Below are positions 6,571-8,215 of a stretch of 8,215 nucleotides of DNA, piece by piece; position 1 is the stretch's first letter, and each line of letters starts with the position of its first letter. The notes under the pieces were generated by a model. That model did not search any database. It was not told the DNA's origin and saw nothing but the letters and a program-made list of their open reading frames with translations. This DNA is from Actinomycetes bacterium (GTDB taxonomy: Bacteria > Actinomycetota > Actinomycetes > Propionibacteriales > Propionibacteriaceae), in the NCBI GenBank assembly GCA_023436925.1, contig JAEZHJ010000080.1, positions 1 to 8,215 of the forward strand. The letters are read 5' to 3'. The translations under genes were made by a program, and so were the position numbers.

Positions 6571-6668
6571 CTCACCAGTTGGAGGACCGATCTCAATTGG
6601 CCGACTGGTGAGTACGTCGACTCGACGCTGCTCCCTCTCACGAGGAGGGACTTCTCCTAGGAGGTTCA
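6571..6668 (+). promoter_or_regulatory. Highly structured untranslated leader of the second binding-protein gene
   Basis: The roughly 98-base leader can fold as successive hairpins with few gaps. Hairpin 1 pairs 6571-6582 with 6601-6612 (12 pairs, one G-U), and its loop can close a further four pairs (6587-6590 with 6597-6600). Hairpin 2 pairs CGTCG (6615-6619) with CGACG (6623-6627). Hairpin 3 pairs 6632-6638 with 6644-6650 (seven pairs, one G-U). A fourth inverted repeat, CTCCTAGGAG (6654-6663), overlaps the true ribosome-binding motif AGGAGG (6659-6664), which lies four bases before the ATG. A second AGGAGG sits at 6643-6648. I recognise no known riboswitch family. A cis-acting RNA is inferred. 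Confidence 0.45.
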
Positions 6669-8215
6669 ATGCGAGGACACACTCGCCTCGTTTCGGCTGC
6701 CGCGCTGGTGGCCGTTGGACTGCTCGCCAGTGCCTGTTCGGGCACTCCCGCACCGAGTGCCGGTGGCGCGAGCAGCCCGGCCGCGACAGGCGCGCCTGCC
6801 GAGGCCACATCGATCACCATCCGCGGTTGCACCCCGCAGAACCCGCTCATCGGTACCAACACCAACGAGGTCTGCGGCGGCAACGTGCTGGATGCGGTGA
6901 CCGCCAAGCTCGTCCACTACAACTCCGACACCGCGGCTCCCGAGATGGACATCGCGGAGTCGATCGAGACCACTGACTCCATCACCTTCACCGTGAAGAT
7001 CAAGCCGGGCTACAAGTTCCACGACGGGACCGAGGTCAAGGCGAAGAACTTCGTCGACGCCTGGAACTGGGCCGCCTACGGCCCCAACGCCCAGCTCAAC
7101 TCGTACTTCTTCGAGCCGATCGAGGGCTACGCCGACCTGCAGTGCGGCACCGCCAAGAACGCCGACGGTGAGGACGAGGTCAACTGTGAGAAGGCCCCGC
7201 CCGCTTCCGAGGCCATGTCCGGTCTCACCGTGGTGGACGACCTGACCTTCACCATCAAGACCACCTCGCCGACCTCGAACCTGCCGGTGCGCCTGGGCTA
7301 CACCGCCTTCATCCCGCAGCCGGACGCGTTCTTCGCCGACACCTCTGACGGCAAGGCCGAGTTCGCCAACGCCGTGATCGGCGCCGGCCCCTACAAGCTG
7401 GTCTCCAAGACCGACACCGCGATGGAGCTCGAGAAGTTCGCTGACTACTCCGGCGCGAACGCCGGTTCGGTCGACAAGGTGACCTTCCGGATCTACAACG
7501 ACATCAACGCCGCCTACAACGACGTTGTCGCCAGCAACCTCGACCTGACCGACACGATCCCGTCCGACATGCTGGTCGCCGACCAGTGGAAGACCGACCT
7601 CGACGGCCGCTTCGGGACCCGCGACACCGGCGTCATCCAGGTGCTCTCCTTCTCCCCGAAGGACGAGAACTTCAAGAACGCCGACCTGCGCCGCGCCATC
7701 CAGATGGGCTTCGACCGTGAGCTGATCACCAAGCAGGTCTTCGAGGGCGCTCGCACCCCTGCCACCGGCTGGGTCTCCCCGGTTGTGGACGGCTACAAGG
7801 AAGGCGCTTGCGTCGACTGCGTGTTCAACCCGACCGAGGCCAAGAAGCTGTACGACGCGGCCGGCGGCTACGAGGGCACCATGCCGATCGGCGTGAACGC
7901 CGACGGTGGCCACCAGGTCTGGGCTGACGCCTTCTGCAACCAGCTGAAGAACAACCTCGGCATGGATTGCGCCGTCGTTGCCACCCCGGACTTCGCCACC
8001 CTGCGTACCGGGATCGTCGCCCGCGAGCTCAAGGGCCTCTACCGCGGTGGTTGGCAGATGGACTACCCGTCGATCGAGAACTTCCTGACCCCGATCTACG
8101 CCACGGGCGCCTCTTCCAACGACTCCGACTACTCCAACAAGGAGTTCGACAAGCTGCTGGCCGATGCGGCAGCCGCTCCGAGCAACGAGGAAGCCAACGC
8201 CCTGTACCAGCAGGC
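6669..8215 (+). CDS. Family 5 peptide-binding lipoprotein (second receptor), 3'-truncated
   Basis: The frame is open from the ATG at 6669 to the window edge, giving 515 residues without a stop; the end is missing. The N-terminus is a lipoprotein signal: MRGHTR, hydrophobic core, then ASAC with Cys23 as the lipidation site and a Ser/Ala/Gly/Pro tether to about residue 46. The mature part looks like DppA/OppA-type receptors of SBP family 5: CTPQNPLIGTNTNEVCGGNV (54-73), AESIETTDSITFTVKIKPGY (96-115), KFHDGTEVKAKNFVDAWNW (116-134), GAGPYKLVS (238-246) and LRRAIQMGFDRELI (340-353). Eight further cysteines fall into close pairs: 54/69, 159/173, 381/384 and 423/434, suggesting disulfides outside the cell. 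The start is supported by AGGAGG four bases upstream. It follows a terminator and its own control region, so it is probably regulated apart from the first receptor while using the same permeases. The exact ligand is unknown; peptides are most likely. Confidence 0.92.
   Translation, partial: MRGHTRLVSAAALVAVGLLASACSGTPAPSAGGASSPAATGAPAEATSITIRGCTPQNPLIGTNTNEVCGGNVLDAVTAKLVHYNSDTAAPEMDIAESIETTDSITFTVKIKPGYKFHDGTEVKAKNFVDAWNWAAYGPNAQLNSYFFEPIEGYADLQCGTAKNADGEDEVNCEKAPPASEAMSGLTVVDDLTFTIKTTSPTSNLPVRLGYTAFIPQPDAFFADTSDGKAEFANAVIGAGPYKLVSKTDTAMELEKFADYSGANAGSVDKVTFRIYNDINAAYNDVVASNLDLTDTIPSDMLVADQWKTDLDGRFGTRDTGVIQVLSFSPKDENFKNADLRRAIQMGFDRELITKQVFEGARTPATGWVSPVVDGYKEGACVDCVFNPTEAKKLYDAAGGYEGTMPIGVNADGGHQVWADAFCNQLKNNLGMDCAVVATPDFATLRTGIVARELKGLYRGGWQMDYPSIENFLTPIYATGASSNDSDYSNKEFDKLLADAAAAPSNEEANALYQQ

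Noticed and set aside
6533..6976. Plus-strand open frame of 147 codons covering the second control region
   Set aside because: It runs out of frame across the signal peptide of the second receptor, begins upstream of the possible promoter's -10 box, and has an Arg-rich composition typical of a shifted frame.
1..8215. Mobile elements, CRISPR arrays, tRNA or rRNA genes
   Set aside because: No transposase or integrase motifs, no regularly spaced repeats and no tRNA- or rRNA-like segments were seen. Composition is even across the window, giving no sign of recent insertion.

Overview
The window is GC-rich, densely coded on the + strand, and looks like Actinomycetota DNA. Codons end mostly in G or C, both binding proteins are lipoproteins, and the transporter uses one fused double ATPase in the order permease-permease-ATPase-binding protein, as in the mycobacterial oppBCDA locus. 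A propionibacterial or related actinomycete would fit, but the sequence alone does not settle the family.

Layout: (1) positions 3-404 hold the 3' part of an RDD-family membrane protein gene, cut by the window edge. (2) Positions 446-4476 hold a tight three-gene unit for an Opp/Dpp-type peptide ABC importer: an OppB/DppB-type permease, an OppC/DppC-type permease (9 bases later), and a 700-residue ATPase carrying two complete ABC domains (overlapping the previous gene by four bases). (3) A 167-base non-coding gap carries two near-identical palindromes, a possible promoter and a hairpin-bearing leader. (4) Positions 4644-6392 encode a family 5 solute-binding lipoprotein, followed by a strong hairpin terminator. 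(5) A second gap (6393-6668) holds the terminator, a perfect 16-base palindrome, a possible promoter and a leader that can fold as consecutive hairpins. (6) From 6669 to the window end runs a second, distinct family 5 binding lipoprotein, 3'-truncated, with eight cysteines in closely spaced pairs.

The likely working model is that two lipid-anchored receptors capture peptides or related solutes at the outer face of the membrane and deliver them to one channel made of the two permeases, driven by the fused ATPase. Only the permease and ATPase genes are tightly coupled. Each binding-protein gene seems to have its own control region, and the two regions share a TAGCGT box and an AATCTCACC word. 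This suggests that receptor supply is set separately from the membrane machine.

The protein families are ordinary. I found no clear sign of a new enzymatic or defence system. The parts worth a second look are regulatory: the twin operators at 4492-4521, the structured leader at 6571-6664 with its duplicated ribosome-binding motif, and the apparently leaderless first permease gene.
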